Virus record (IMG/VR): IMGVR_UViG_3300031251_000005
Coordinates: 23,977 to 87,976 of that record
Source of the DNA: a virus
Reading direction: 5' to 3' (one strand)
Length of the DNA stretch: 64,000 bases
In this document: positions 35,800-42,466 of the stretch, one piece after another
How the letters are laid out: each line of letters starts with the position of its first letter
How positions within the stretch are numbered: the stretch's first letter is position 1
The notes under the pieces: generated by a model
The model's input: only the letters and a program-made list of their open reading frames with translations
What the model was told of the DNA's origin: nothing
Databases searched by the model: none
Program-made: the position numbers and the translations under genes

Positions 35800-36255
35800 A
35801 TGAAACAAACAATAGAAGAAAGAAGAAAAGAGTGTGGTAATAAAATAAAGGAATTTAGATTAGAGAGGGGATATAATCAAGTTGACTTTGGTAAAGCTTT
35901 GGGTTATAGCAATGTCTATCTATCTGTAATAGAGAATGGGCAACGTAGATTACCTAGGGTTATCTGTGATAGAATAAAAATAACCTTTGGGTTAGACTTA
36001 TCTAATTACTTAGAGGAAATGGATAAAGATGCTAATTTAACCCCTATGGGTAAATTAATCTTTAAGATTATAGCTGATAAAAAATTAGATGAGGAAACAT
36101 TAGCTAAAGAGCTAAACACTCCATGTGCAGTAATAAGAGCTATATTGTACAATATCAATGAAAAAGATGTAGCTATTAAATTACAAAGAAAGTTTCCTGA
36201 ATACATAGAAGAGACTAAAGAATCTCTTAAGTATCTACAACCTAGTAAAGCATAG
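35800..36255 (+). CDS. XRE-type helix-turn-helix regulator
   Basis: 151 aa; start at ATG 35800 after AAATAGGAATTT. Residues ~10-60 are a Cro/CI-type DNA-binding domain (IKEFRLERGYNQVDFGKALG, then SNVYLSVIENGQRRLP). The C-terminal part is helical (KLDEETLAKELN...). It likely binds a phage operator; no target site is identified. It resembles in design the regulator at 51802. Confidence 0.82.
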   Translation: MKQTIEERRKECGNKIKEFRLERGYNQVDFGKALGYSNVYLSVIENGQRRLPRVICDRIKITFGLDLSNYLEEMDKDANLTPMGKLIFKIIADKKLDEETLAKELNTPCAVIRAILYNINEKDVAIKLQRKFPEYIEETKESLKYLQPSKA

Positions 36256-36344
36256 GGGTTTAAATGACAGTAACTATCTTTATTATCTTTAAAACTAAAC
36301 AAATTGGAAAATTAAATAACTGAAGTAGTTAACAACTAGTATTA

Positions 36345-36374
36345 ATAGAGAGTAGCCAATTGGCTACTCTCTAT
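36345..36374 (+). terminator. 30-nt perfect palindrome terminator
   Basis: ATAGAGAGTAGCCAA followed by its complement, then a T-rich tract. Confidence 0.7.
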
Positions 36375-36441
36375 AGTTTATTCTCTTTTTATTTTTTATT
36401 AAGTATTTCAATAGTATGTTATTACTAATTGGATACCTATA

Positions 36442-37305
36442 ATGAAATCCTTTCTAAAAAAACATTTAATCTTATTTATTGTATTAGCTATTATATTAAT
36501 ATCATTTACAGCATGTACTCCCACTTTTACTGGTAAACCAGAACCAGTAACAGATGAAGACACTATCTTAGAGCAATCTATTGTTGATACCACTCAAGAT
36601 ATTATCAATAAATGTAATATTGCTAATACTACTATATGTAGAAATAAAATTATCTATTCTAAAATGATAGGAATAGATATTAAGTATTTTGAATTTCAAA
36701 CACAATTAGTAAACTCATACAGAGAACTTACTTTTGGCACAGCTATTACTACCATAGGTCTAAATGCAGCAGAGGTATATACAGGGTATCCTTTATTATC
36801 TGTTTTATCTACTGCTATAATAGGTAGTAAAGCTGCTTATGATAGTAATATATTAATGGATAAAGCTATTTCTGGTATACAAACAGAAATGATATCACAA
36901 AGAAATATAGTAAAGATTAGATTAATCCAAGGTATGCAACAAGACGTTAATACATATCCATTAGAATTAGCTTTAATAGATTTAACTGATTACTATAATG
37001 CTGGTACTTTAATAGCTGCTTACAATGGATTGTCTGAGTCTGCTAGTAATAAGTCTACTGAGGTAAATAAAAAACTCAGTCAAGTAATTACAGCTAAGTA
37101 TACTAATACTAAATCTAGTGATATAATTCATAACTATATATTAGATAAAGATAATAACCCTATTATTGCTAATATACATACTTTAGATAACTGGTTAAAG
37201 GGTAAAGGTATTCCTGAACATTCTTCTATGTTTATGAATGATAGTAATCCTGATATTGAATTAAAGAGACAAGAAGCTATCACTGAATTAAATATTAATA
37301 ACTGA
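36442..37305 (+). CDS. Phage lipoprotein, 287 aa
   Basis: Starts MKSFLKKHLILFIVLAII..., a strong signal with lipobox FTAC (Cys25). The mature part is helical and contains a hydrophobic Ala/Gly/Ile stretch (~95-125, FGTAITTIGLNAAEV...). Probably anchored in the inner or outer membrane of an infected Gram-negative cell; superinfection exclusion or lysis timing are possible roles. A 19-nt segment encoding the lipobox (36509-36527) is identical to bases 109-127 in the partial gene at 1. Confidence 0.72.
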   Translation: MKSFLKKHLILFIVLAIILISFTACTPTFTGKPEPVTDEDTILEQSIVDTTQDIINKCNIANTTICRNKIIYSKMIGIDIKYFEFQTQLVNSYRELTFGTAITTIGLNAAEVYTGYPLLSVLSTAIIGSKAAYDSNILMDKAISGIQTEMISQRNIVKIRLIQGMQQDVNTYPLELALIDLTDYYNAGTLIAAYNGLSESASNKSTEVNKKLSQVITAKYTNTKSSDIIHNYILDKDNNPIIANIHTLDNWLKGKGIPEHSSMFMNDSNPDIELKRQEAITELNINN

Positions 37306-37316
37306 GGTATTATATA

Positions 37317-37475
37317 ATGACTGAAATAGAAGTAAGAGAAGAAATAGAGGAAGATGTACCACCATCTAAACTCCATGAGAAATTATCTATCATAGAAGCT
37401 AGTGGTGGAACTCATGAAGTATCTTTACAAATCAATGGTAATTATACAATTACCGCTACTTATTCAATATCTTAA
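37317..37475 (+). CDS. Small acidic protein, 52 aa
   Basis: Begins 11 nt after the lipoprotein stop, with GAGGTATTATATA before the ATG. N-terminus is very acidic (MTEIEVREEIEEDVPPSK), followed by a short beta-like segment (GGTHEVSLQINGNYTI). It sits in an evenly spaced run of + genes and uses the same codons, so it is probably real. Function unknown. Confidence 0.6.
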   Translation: MTEIEVREEIEEDVPPSKLHEKLSIIEASGGTHEVSLQINGNYTITATYSIS

Positions 37476-37480
37476 TAATT

Positions 37481-37702
37481 ATGGAAAATAAAGGTCAATC
37501 AATAAAATATAGTTTTCTAGAATCATTTACTAATACTATACTTGGGTATATTATAGGGGTAATGGTACAAATGTGGATATTTCCTTTATATGGTGTTAAT
37601 ATATCAGTTTTTGATAATATGTTTATAGTAGCCGTGTTTACAACTATATCTTTTATTAGGACATATCTTTTACGTAGATTTTTTAATTTACTTTCAAAAT
37701 AA
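37481..37702 (+). CDS. Small two-helix membrane protein (DUF7220-like)
   Basis: 73 aa with hydrophobic segments at ~16-36 (NTILGYIIGVMVQMWIFPLY) and ~45-62 (NMFIVAVFTTISFIRTYLL), and a C-terminal RRFFNLL. This layout (QSxxxSxxE ... GYxxxxxxQxxxFPLxG ... RSYxLRRxF) matches a family common in phages and prophages that I recall as DUF7220. Function unknown. Confidence 0.75.
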   Translation: MENKGQSIKYSFLESFTNTILGYIIGVMVQMWIFPLYGVNISVFDNMFIVAVFTTISFIRTYLLRRFFNLLSK

Positions 37703-37720
37703 CATTTCATAGGTAATTGC

Positions 37721-38572
37721 ATGCAACAATATTTAAATTTATTAGAAGACATTTTAACTAATGGAGAGATAGTTAGTAATAGAACTGGGATTAATACAAT
37801 TCGGGTTGAAGGAAGGATGTTAGAGTTTGATATGAATAAAGGGTTTCCTTTATTAACTATTAATAAAGTTTATTATAAAAAAGCTTTTGCAGAAATGTTG
37901 TGTTTTATGAAAGGCCCTACTGATGCAGCTAAACTACGATTAGCTGGTTGTAATTGGTGGGATAAGAATGCTAATGAAAATAAACAATGGTTAGCTAATC
38001 CTAATAGAAAGGGCATAGATGATCTAGGTAGAGTATATGGTGCACAATGGCGAGATTATAGAGCACCAGATGGTAGAATAATTGATCAATTAAAAATAGC
38101 AGTAGAGACTATTATTAAAGATCCTGATAGTAGACGAATTATTGTTGAAACATGGAACCCTGGTGAGTTAGATAGAATGGCACTACCACCTTGTCATAAA
38201 TCCTATCAATTTATTTGTAATAAATTAACCAATGAGTTATCTCTTATAGTAGATATTCGTTCATCAGATGTAATTTTAGGGCTATCTACTAACATAGCTA
38301 TGTATGCTCTATTACTTAAGATAGTTTGTTATGCAACTGCTTATAAATCAAAGAAATTAATATTTTCTTTAAAAGACACACATATTTATGAAAATCACTT
38401 AGAAGGAGTAAGAGAGTTATTAACTAGAACTCCAACCGAATTACCCAAACTACAAATTCATATGGGTCAAGAGTATCATGGAATGAAAGTAATAGATAAA
38501 ATAAAAACCACAGATATTAAGGTTTTAGATTATAAAGCACAAAAACATTTAAATTTTGAAATGGCTGTCTAA
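37721..38572 (+). CDS. thyA: Thymidylate synthase (ThyA type)
   Basis: 283 aa, TAGGTAATTGC before ATG 37721. Catalytic C158 in LPPCHKSYQF, R21 in SNRTGINT, RRIIVETWNP (139-147), and N191 in LGLSTNIAMYA. The Asn suggests dUMP rather than dCMP as substrate (dCMP hydroxymethylases carry Asp). The usual PF before this Asn is ST here. It methylates dUMP using methylene-tetrahydrofolate, working with the DHFR and dCTP deaminase genes. Confidence 0.93.
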   Translation: MQQYLNLLEDILTNGEIVSNRTGINTIRVEGRMLEFDMNKGFPLLTINKVYYKKAFAEMLCFMKGPTDAAKLRLAGCNWWDKNANENKQWLANPNRKGIDDLGRVYGAQWRDYRAPDGRIIDQLKIAVETIIKDPDSRRIIVETWNPGELDRMALPPCHKSYQFICNKLTNELSLIVDIRSSDVILGLSTNIAMYALLLKIVCYATAYKSKKLIFSLKDTHIYENHLEGVRELLTRTPTELPKLQIHMGQEYHGMKVIDKIKTTDIKVLDYKAQKHLNFEMAV

Positions 38573-38589
38573 ATATAGAGTTATATTTT

Positions 38590-38700
38590 ATGAGAGAATT
38601 TTTATATAAACTATTTATTTGGTTCATAGTTATCAATGTAGCTTTAGGTGAACTAGTATATGAGAGATATCAAGATATAATAAAGTTTATTAAAAAATAA
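38590..38700 (+). CDS. 36-aa single-span membrane protein
   Basis: MREFLYKLFIWFIVINVALG, then ELVYERYQDIIKFIKK. One transmembrane helix with basic C-terminus. It starts 18 nt after thyA and ends just before a terminator, in the same operon. No clear SD. Confidence 0.45.
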   Translation: MREFLYKLFIWFIVINVALGELVYERYQDIIKFIKK

Positions 38701-38711
38701 TAATATATGAG

Positions 38712-38746
38712 ATTGATACTACTAGCATTGCGCTAGTAGTATCAAT
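38712..38746 (+). terminator. Terminator with 15-bp stem
   Basis: ATTGATACTACTAGC, loop ATTGC, perfect complement. The 3' half and the following ~40 nt recur at 41363-41430. Confidence 0.78.
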
Positions 38747-38761
38747 ATTACCCATATTTTT

Positions 38762-38856
38762 AAAGATTAGAATTATTTGAATATATATATAATAGAAATG
38801 GTATTAGAATAGTATTGCATTATTCTAATCTTTTTAAATTAAATAGGAGTAAGAAC
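38762..38856 (+). promoter_or_regulatory. 95-bp promoter-leader cassette, copy C
   Basis: Starts AAAGATTAGAAT, contains TTTGAATATATATATAATAG, hairpin at 38803-38829 and AAATAGGAG. The first 12 nt are complementary to ATTCTAATCTTT near its end, giving an alternative long-range pairing if the whole block is transcribed. Confidence 0.72.
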
Positions 38857-39600
38857 ATGAATTGGTTTACAAAAGCTTTTGTTAGCACACTTTCAATAGA
38901 AAGCAAAGCTAAAAAATGTTCACAGATGGATTGCTGTGAACACGTTGAGGCTGATAACTCACTGTTGTCGGTAATTAGCCGTGAGAATGACTCGTTCGGC
39001 AGTGAGGCATATGGCATGTGTGATGCATGCAATGAATGGAGTATGGAAGAAGAAGGCAAGGAAGAAGTAGTCTGCCATGACTGCAAAGAAACAAAGGAAA
39101 AGAAGGACACATATGAATGGAAGTGGTATGATTTTTATGCACCACAAGGAGATGAACCTCTATGTATTTGCGATGCCTGTCGTAAATTACCTAAGCATAT
39201 TGCTCGGGTAAAAAAGGATAGACAGGAAAGGGATGAAGAGTTGTATGGGAACCAAGACTGTGATAGTGATCAGGATGACTACTATAGCTATTATTTAACT
39301 GGTGAGGAGAAACAGGAATTGGGTAATAATTCCACTGTTTTGGAATTGCAAGAGGCAGATGTAGAGTTTTACACTTTCAGGATGAAAGAACTTGTAAGTA
39401 AATTCGAAAAAGACTTTATCCCAAAAGAAAATAGTCTTCCAGAATATGTCGAACTCTATAATCTTGTATTGGAATGGTTGTCACAACAGGTCCATCCATA
39501 CTGGAAGTTAGGTGAATTTGAAGCCGTTTTCAGTAGATTTCCAAAGGCATGGTTGGCTGATATGGCGCCACTAATCACTGGTAAAACAAAACCATTTTAA
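38857..39600 (+). CDS. Cys-rich probable zinc-binding accessory protein
   Basis: 247 aa, start at ATG 38857 fixed by AGGAGT in the leader. The N-terminal ~110 residues carry paired cysteines (CSQMDCCEH, CDACNEW, CHDCKE, CICDACRK), probably one or two zinc ribbons. Residues ~120-160 are strongly acidic (GNQDCDSDQDDYYSYY). C-terminal half helical. No family recognised. Codon use is closer to balanced than neighbours, suggesting acquisition. Possibly a host-takeover protein, by analogy of position only. Confidence 0.65.
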   Translation: MNWFTKAFVSTLSIESKAKKCSQMDCCEHVEADNSLLSVISRENDSFGSEAYGMCDACNEWSMEEEGKEEVVCHDCKETKEKKDTYEWKWYDFYAPQGDEPLCICDACRKLPKHIARVKKDRQERDEELYGNQDCDSDQDDYYSYYLTGEEKQELGNNSTVLELQEADVEFYTFRMKELVSKFEKDFIPKENSLPEYVELYNLVLEWLSQQVHPYWKLGEFEAVFSRFPKAWLADMAPLITGKTKPF

Positions 39601-39613
39601 TTAACCACTATCG

Positions 39614-39645
39614 TTATTCTAGTGAGCATATGCTCACTAGAATAA
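39614..39645 (+). terminator. 32-nt perfect palindrome terminator
   Basis: TTATTCTAGTGAGCAT followed by its complement. Confidence 0.72.
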
Positions 39646-39671
39646 ATCTATTATTTTTTGGGAGTATTAGA

Positions 39672-40067
39672 ATGTACAATACATTTACCAATGAAGAAAT
39701 TATTAAATCTTTACTATTGAAACAAACATTGGAGAATGATGGTAGGGAATTTAAATTTATACGAGCACTTCCCGATAAATGCAACCCATGGCTATATGTA
39801 GAATATTACGAGGTAGATAAATTCCATTATCATCGTTTTATTTATAATGAAGAGATCGGCCTTAAACCAGTAAGTGCATTACAAAGCCTTATATTCCTAC
39901 CTACTGGTACCACTGCGTATACGGATGAAGATGTTACTGTAAATGGTCATGGTTGGGAATCTACTAATGATCGTGCTTCTCTTAGTATTAAATCTACGTT
40001 TGGTTATCGGCATATTTGCCGACTTACTTTTAACAAAAATACAGGAGAATTTACTCAAATAGTTTAA
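39672..40067 (+). CDS. Hypothetical accessory protein, 131 aa
   Basis: Start at ATG 39672 after GGAGTATTAGA. Aromatic-rich (NPWLYVEYYEVDKFHYHRF) and beta-patterned, without recognised domain. It lies between two palindromic terminators; with no AT-rich promoter element in the short gap upstream, it may depend on read-through from the gene at 38857. Confidence 0.6.
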   Translation: MYNTFTNEEIIKSLLLKQTLENDGREFKFIRALPDKCNPWLYVEYYEVDKFHYHRFIYNEEIGLKPVSALQSLIFLPTGTTAYTDEDVTVNGHGWESTNDRASLSIKSTFGYRHICRLTFNKNTGEFTQIV

Positions 40068-40088
40068 TTAGATAAATACATCCATTTG

Positions 40089-40116
40089 TACTACTAAAGC
40101 AATTGCTTTAGTAGTA
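40089..40116 (+). terminator. Classic hairpin plus T-run terminator
   Basis: TACTACTAAAGCAA palindrome directly followed by a run of twelve T. Confidence 0.85.
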
Positions 40117-40174
40117 TTTTTTTTTTTCATTAAATTTTCATATAGATATCATCTATGTGAATTATTGTATATAA

Positions 40175-40230
40175 CTTGGTGAGCGCGTTAGCCTTCTGGC
40201 TGACTGTACTGGTTCAATTCCAGTTTTACA
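40175..40230 (+). pseudogene. Degenerate tRNA (Arg-UCU-like) remnant
   Basis: Reads CTTGGTGAGCGCG (3' part of D-arm), GTTAG...CTGAC (anticodon stem with CTTCTG in the loop), then ACTGG-TTCAATT-CCAGT, a perfect T-arm. The 5' acceptor strand and 5' side of the D-stem (expected GCTC before TTGGT) are absent, and the 3' TTTACA finds no partner. The anticodon loop is one base off standard. So this is a broken tRNA, most like an elongator tRNA reading AGA. Confidence 0.6.
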
Positions 40231-40271
40231 TTAATTTAATTTTATACTAATTGTTTTAGGAGTAATTAGAA

Positions 40272-40292
40272 ATGTCAGAATTTAAAGATTAG
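40272..40292 (+). pseudogene. Orphan gene start (MSEFKD*) cut by cassette insertion
   Basis: TTTTAGGAGTAATTAGAA gives a good ribosome site, then ATG TCA GAA TTT followed within one codon by the start of the 95-bp cassette (40284), which brings TAG. It looks like the first codons of a gene whose body was replaced. Confidence 0.5.
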
Positions 40293-40378
40293 AATTATTT
40301 TAATATATATATAATAGAAATGGTATTAGAATAGTATTGCATTATTCTAATCTTTTTAAATTAAATAGGAGTAAGAAC
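40284..40378 (+). promoter_or_regulatory. 95-bp promoter-leader cassette, copy D
   Basis: Differs from copy C at only one base in the core (TTTTAATATATATATAATAG). Hairpin at 40325-40351; AAATAGGAG followed by AAGAAC. The homology with copy C continues into ATGAATTGG of the gene after it. Confidence 0.72.
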
Positions 40379-40399
40379 ATGAATTGGGAGAAACCATGA
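40379..40399 (+). CDS. Six-codon leader peptide overlapping the Nudix start
   Basis: ATG AAT TGG GAG AAA CCA TGA follows the cassette ribosome site, its first three codons equal to those of the gene at 38857. Its TGA overlaps the Nudix ATG at 40396, so ribosomes loaded by the cassette could reinitiate on the Nudix gene. Probably a scar of the fusion. Confidence 0.4.
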   Translation: MNWEKP

Positions 40400-40878
40400 G
40401 CCTACCACTTAGAATTAAAATAGAAGTCATTATCTTAAAAGGTAATAAAGTGTGTGTAACAAAAACTGTACTAGAAGATGGATACACATTCTATGGATTT
40501 CCTGGTGGTGGAGTTGAAGATAAGGATTCCTATGAGGAAACTGCAAAGAAAGAATGCCTAGAAGAAGTCGGCATAGCGATTAAAGATGTCCACTACTTAG
40601 GATTAAATGTAATCCTTGCACCAACCTTTGTTAAAGAAGGTCGTGCTGAAAAATTTAGTGGCATTAATAAGTACACCTATGTTGCTACTTATGATAAAAT
40701 GGATAAGTCTTTACATGGCTCAGAAGGTGATGCATTAACCTATCAATGGCTAACTATTGATGAAGCTATACATAAGGTTTCTGATAATAGATTAAAGGCT
40801 GTTGTTGATAATAGAATTGAAGCCCTGAATAAAATTAAAGGATTAATTACTCATAACACACTTAAAGATTTAAAATAG
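40396..40878 (+). CDS. Nudix hydrolase
   Basis: 160 aa; ATG 40396 has its own GGGAG six bases upstream. Nudix box GGGVEDKDSYEETAKKECLE followed by EVGI: the invariant Glu-Glu pair is present, while the leading Glu is Asp and the Arg is Lys relative to Gx5Ex7REUXEExGU. Hydrolyses a nucleoside diphosphate-linked substrate, not identifiable from sequence. Phage Nudix enzymes act on NTP pools, ADP-ribose/NAD derivatives or mRNA caps. Confidence 0.88.
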   Translation: MSLPLRIKIEVIILKGNKVCVTKTVLEDGYTFYGFPGGGVEDKDSYEETAKKECLEEVGIAIKDVHYLGLNVILAPTFVKEGRAEKFSGINKYTYVATYDKMDKSLHGSEGDALTYQWLTIDEAIHKVSDNRLKAVVDNRIEALNKIKGLITHNTLKDLK

Positions 40879-40888
40879 AACAAACTAA

Positions 40889-40914
40889 AAATAAACCTTT
40901 AATCGGGTTTATTT
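40889..40914 (+). terminator. Hairpin plus T-run terminator
   Basis: AAATAAACC/GGTTTATTT with 8-nt loop, followed by a T-run. Confidence 0.75.
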
Positions 40915-40959
40915 TTTTTTCAGTATTTCTTAATAACTATTAATAAAGGGGATTTAAAG

Positions 40960-41082
40960 ATGTTAGATCTTAGATACAGATTTACGAAAAGAAAAAGAAT
41001 TAATCATGTTGGTTTACCTCTGTATGTAAAAGGTAGAACTAAATATATGAAATTACCAGTGGATAGTTTCCAAGATGGCTAA
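40960..41082 (+). CDS. Small basic protein, 40 aa
   Basis: AAAGGGGATTTAAAG before ATG 40960. MLDLRYRFTKRKRINHVGLP..., with many Lys/Arg and a GRTKYMKLP end. Its stop overlaps the next ATG by 8 nt, implying coupled translation. Confidence 0.5.
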   Translation: MLDLRYRFTKRKRINHVGLPLYVKGRTKYMKLPVDSFQDG

Positions 41083-41374
41083 AGGTGATCTCGATAACAC
41101 ACCTCTTGCATTTCTGGAACAGGCTTTTGAATCTTGTGTCATCTACAAGACTAAAAAACCATCTGTTACCGAAGGTAAAGGTGGAAAAGATGGTAAAGTT
41201 ATTCCTGGTGATTCAAGACCAGATGTTGAAGGTAGTCAACGTCTACGCAAATTCATTACTCGTCTTGGTTTCCTAAGACTGGAAATTGATACTGCAATCA
41301 ATGATATGAAAATTGATTTGTTAGATGGTAATCACAATGCACTGATGGATATTTATCAGCTAGCATTACGCTAG
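41075..41374 (+). CDS. Hypothetical protein, 99 aa
   Basis: MAKGDLDNTPLAFLEQ..., with a Gly/Lys-rich loop (VTEGKGGKDGKVIPGDS) and helical C-terminus ending LMDIYQLALR. The last codons (GCTAGCATTACGC) are built from the duplicated 3' half of the terminator at 38712, so the natural C-terminus may have been replaced by recombination. Confidence 0.6.
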   Translation: MAKGDLDNTPLAFLEQAFESCVIYKTKKPSVTEGKGGKDGKVIPGDSRPDVEGSQRLRKFITRLGFLRLEIDTAINDMKIDLLDGNHNALMDIYQLALR

Positions 41375-41400
41375 TAGTATCAATATTACCCCTATTTTTA

Positions 41401-41488
41401 TAAATTCGAATTTTTTGAATATATATATTGTCTTGGTGATATGATAGATTAATCTATCTTTAATTATAATTCTTTAGGAGTAGAGAAA
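41401..41488 (+). promoter_or_regulatory. Divergent promoter-leader cassette with own hairpin
   Basis: AAATTCGAATTTTTTGAATA then TATATATTG resembles the 95-bp cassettes, but the leader differs. A different palindrome, GATAGATTAATCTATC (41443-41458), takes the place of their hairpin, and TTTAGGAGTAGAG is the ribosome site. Confidence 0.6.
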
Positions 41489-42022
41489 ATGAAAGGTTTA
41501 ACACTGAAAGAAGAAATGGCTATGCTGGAAGGATATAATCAAGTTGACTTTGAAGAAATGTCAGAAACCGTGGTAATACAACAAGCGTTAGAATTATTTA
41601 ATGCGCACGGTGTGCAAATGGATTGGCCATCCGATGCTGATGGAATAGCAATGTTGGCAGAGAGTGCCAATTATGCAGCTAAAACTATAGATGAAGAATT
41701 CTATAGCTTAAAACCACTGTTAATAGATATAGCAGTTGGTAGAGGTGTGGAAAACCATGGATGGAATGGTGATGTATTTTTCATGGAAGGTGAAGAAACA
41801 GGGGTTATGTGTTTCCACGACCCATATGGGTCCATTAAAAGTACTGGATCATGGGATAAAACATGGTCTGGCGTTGAAAGACAATGGAGTGCTTTTAACA
41901 TTCTTAATAATAAGAGTGTTAGAAGATTATACAAAGAGTCTACTAGTCACACTGGAAGACTCTTTGGTTTAAAAGATTCAGTTGTGAGACGAATCGAAAA
42001 TCGGCTTTTAAAAGCCGCATAA
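41489..42022 (+). CDS. Hypothetical accessory protein, 177 aa
   Basis: AGGAGTAGAGAAA before ATG 41489. Contains GVQMDWPSDADGIAMLAESA and a Trp/Phe-rich core (VENHGWNGDVFFMEGEETG), with a basic C-terminus (VVRRIENRLLKAA). No family recognised. Less AT-rich than core genes. Confidence 0.6.
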   Translation: MKGLTLKEEMAMLEGYNQVDFEEMSETVVIQQALELFNAHGVQMDWPSDADGIAMLAESANYAAKTIDEEFYSLKPLLIDIAVGRGVENHGWNGDVFFMEGEETGVMCFHDPYGSIKSTGSWDKTWSGVERQWSAFNILNNKSVRRLYKESTSHTGRLFGLKDSVVRRIENRLLKAA

Positions 42023-42046
42023 AAAAAAACAAATAGGAGTAAGAAC

Positions 42047-42346
42047 ATGAATAAGAAATTTGCGTTCATCAGTAGGCACCAACCTACTGATGAACAAAGG
42101 GTGATCTCTGCCAACGAAGGCATTGATCTGGTGGCAGTTGGGGATGCCGATGGCTTTTCTCTTACCCAAGGATGGGTAGATGATAAAGGTGCATTTGAAG
42201 GGGTGATAGTAGTTCACCCTGGAGCAGCACTATCACTAGCGCCCTATTTCGTTGTTGGAGTTTTCGAAAACTCCAACCGGGCACCAGAGGGGCAAGCCCC
42301 CACCTTCATCGCAAAGGAATTGCACTTGTATGATTTAAGGGGGTAA
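42047..42346 (+). CDS. Conserved small protein, ISRHxPTxEQ...VGDxDxF type
   Basis: 99 aa. AAATAGGAGTAAGAACATG is identical to the end of cassettes A, C and D although the rest of the cassette is missing. Features: FISRHQPTDEQ at the N-terminus, VAVGDADGF (~30), VVVHPGAAL (~55), GVFENSNRAPEG and terminal HLYDLRG. I recall this pattern from small phage and bacterial proteins of unknown function, but could not check. Clearly GC-richer than the genome. Confidence 0.65.
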   Translation: MNKKFAFISRHQPTDEQRVISANEGIDLVAVGDADGFSLTQGWVDDKGAFEGVIVVHPGAALSLAPYFVVGVFENSNRAPEGQAPTFIAKELHLYDLRG

Positions 42347-42352
42347 GTAATG

Positions 42353-42381
42353 GTAGTGATCAGCATTATGCTGATCACTAC
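42353..42381 (+). terminator. 29-nt palindrome terminator
   Basis: GTAGTGATCAGCAT, one-base loop, perfect complement; TTTATTTTTTTT follows at a distance. Confidence 0.7.
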
Positions 42382-42418
42382 TAAATATTACTATCTTTAT
42401 TTTTTTTAAATAATTTTA

Positions 42419-42454
42419 ATACATATATTATCTATTTAGTATTAATACTAAATA
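42419..42454 (+). promoter_or_regulatory. ATACATATATTATC element plus 5' hairpin
   Basis: Promoter-like core 42419-42432, then palindrome TATTTAGTATT/AATACTAAATA (42433-42454) that ends on the first base before GGAG. Pairing could limit access to the ribosome site. Confidence 0.55.
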
Positions 42455-42466
42455 GGAGAAAATATT

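Noticed and set aside
36264-36323. 19-codon frame MTVTIFIIFKTKQIG... after the regulator
   Set aside because: Too short and without a convincing ribosome site or conservation to claim as a gene.
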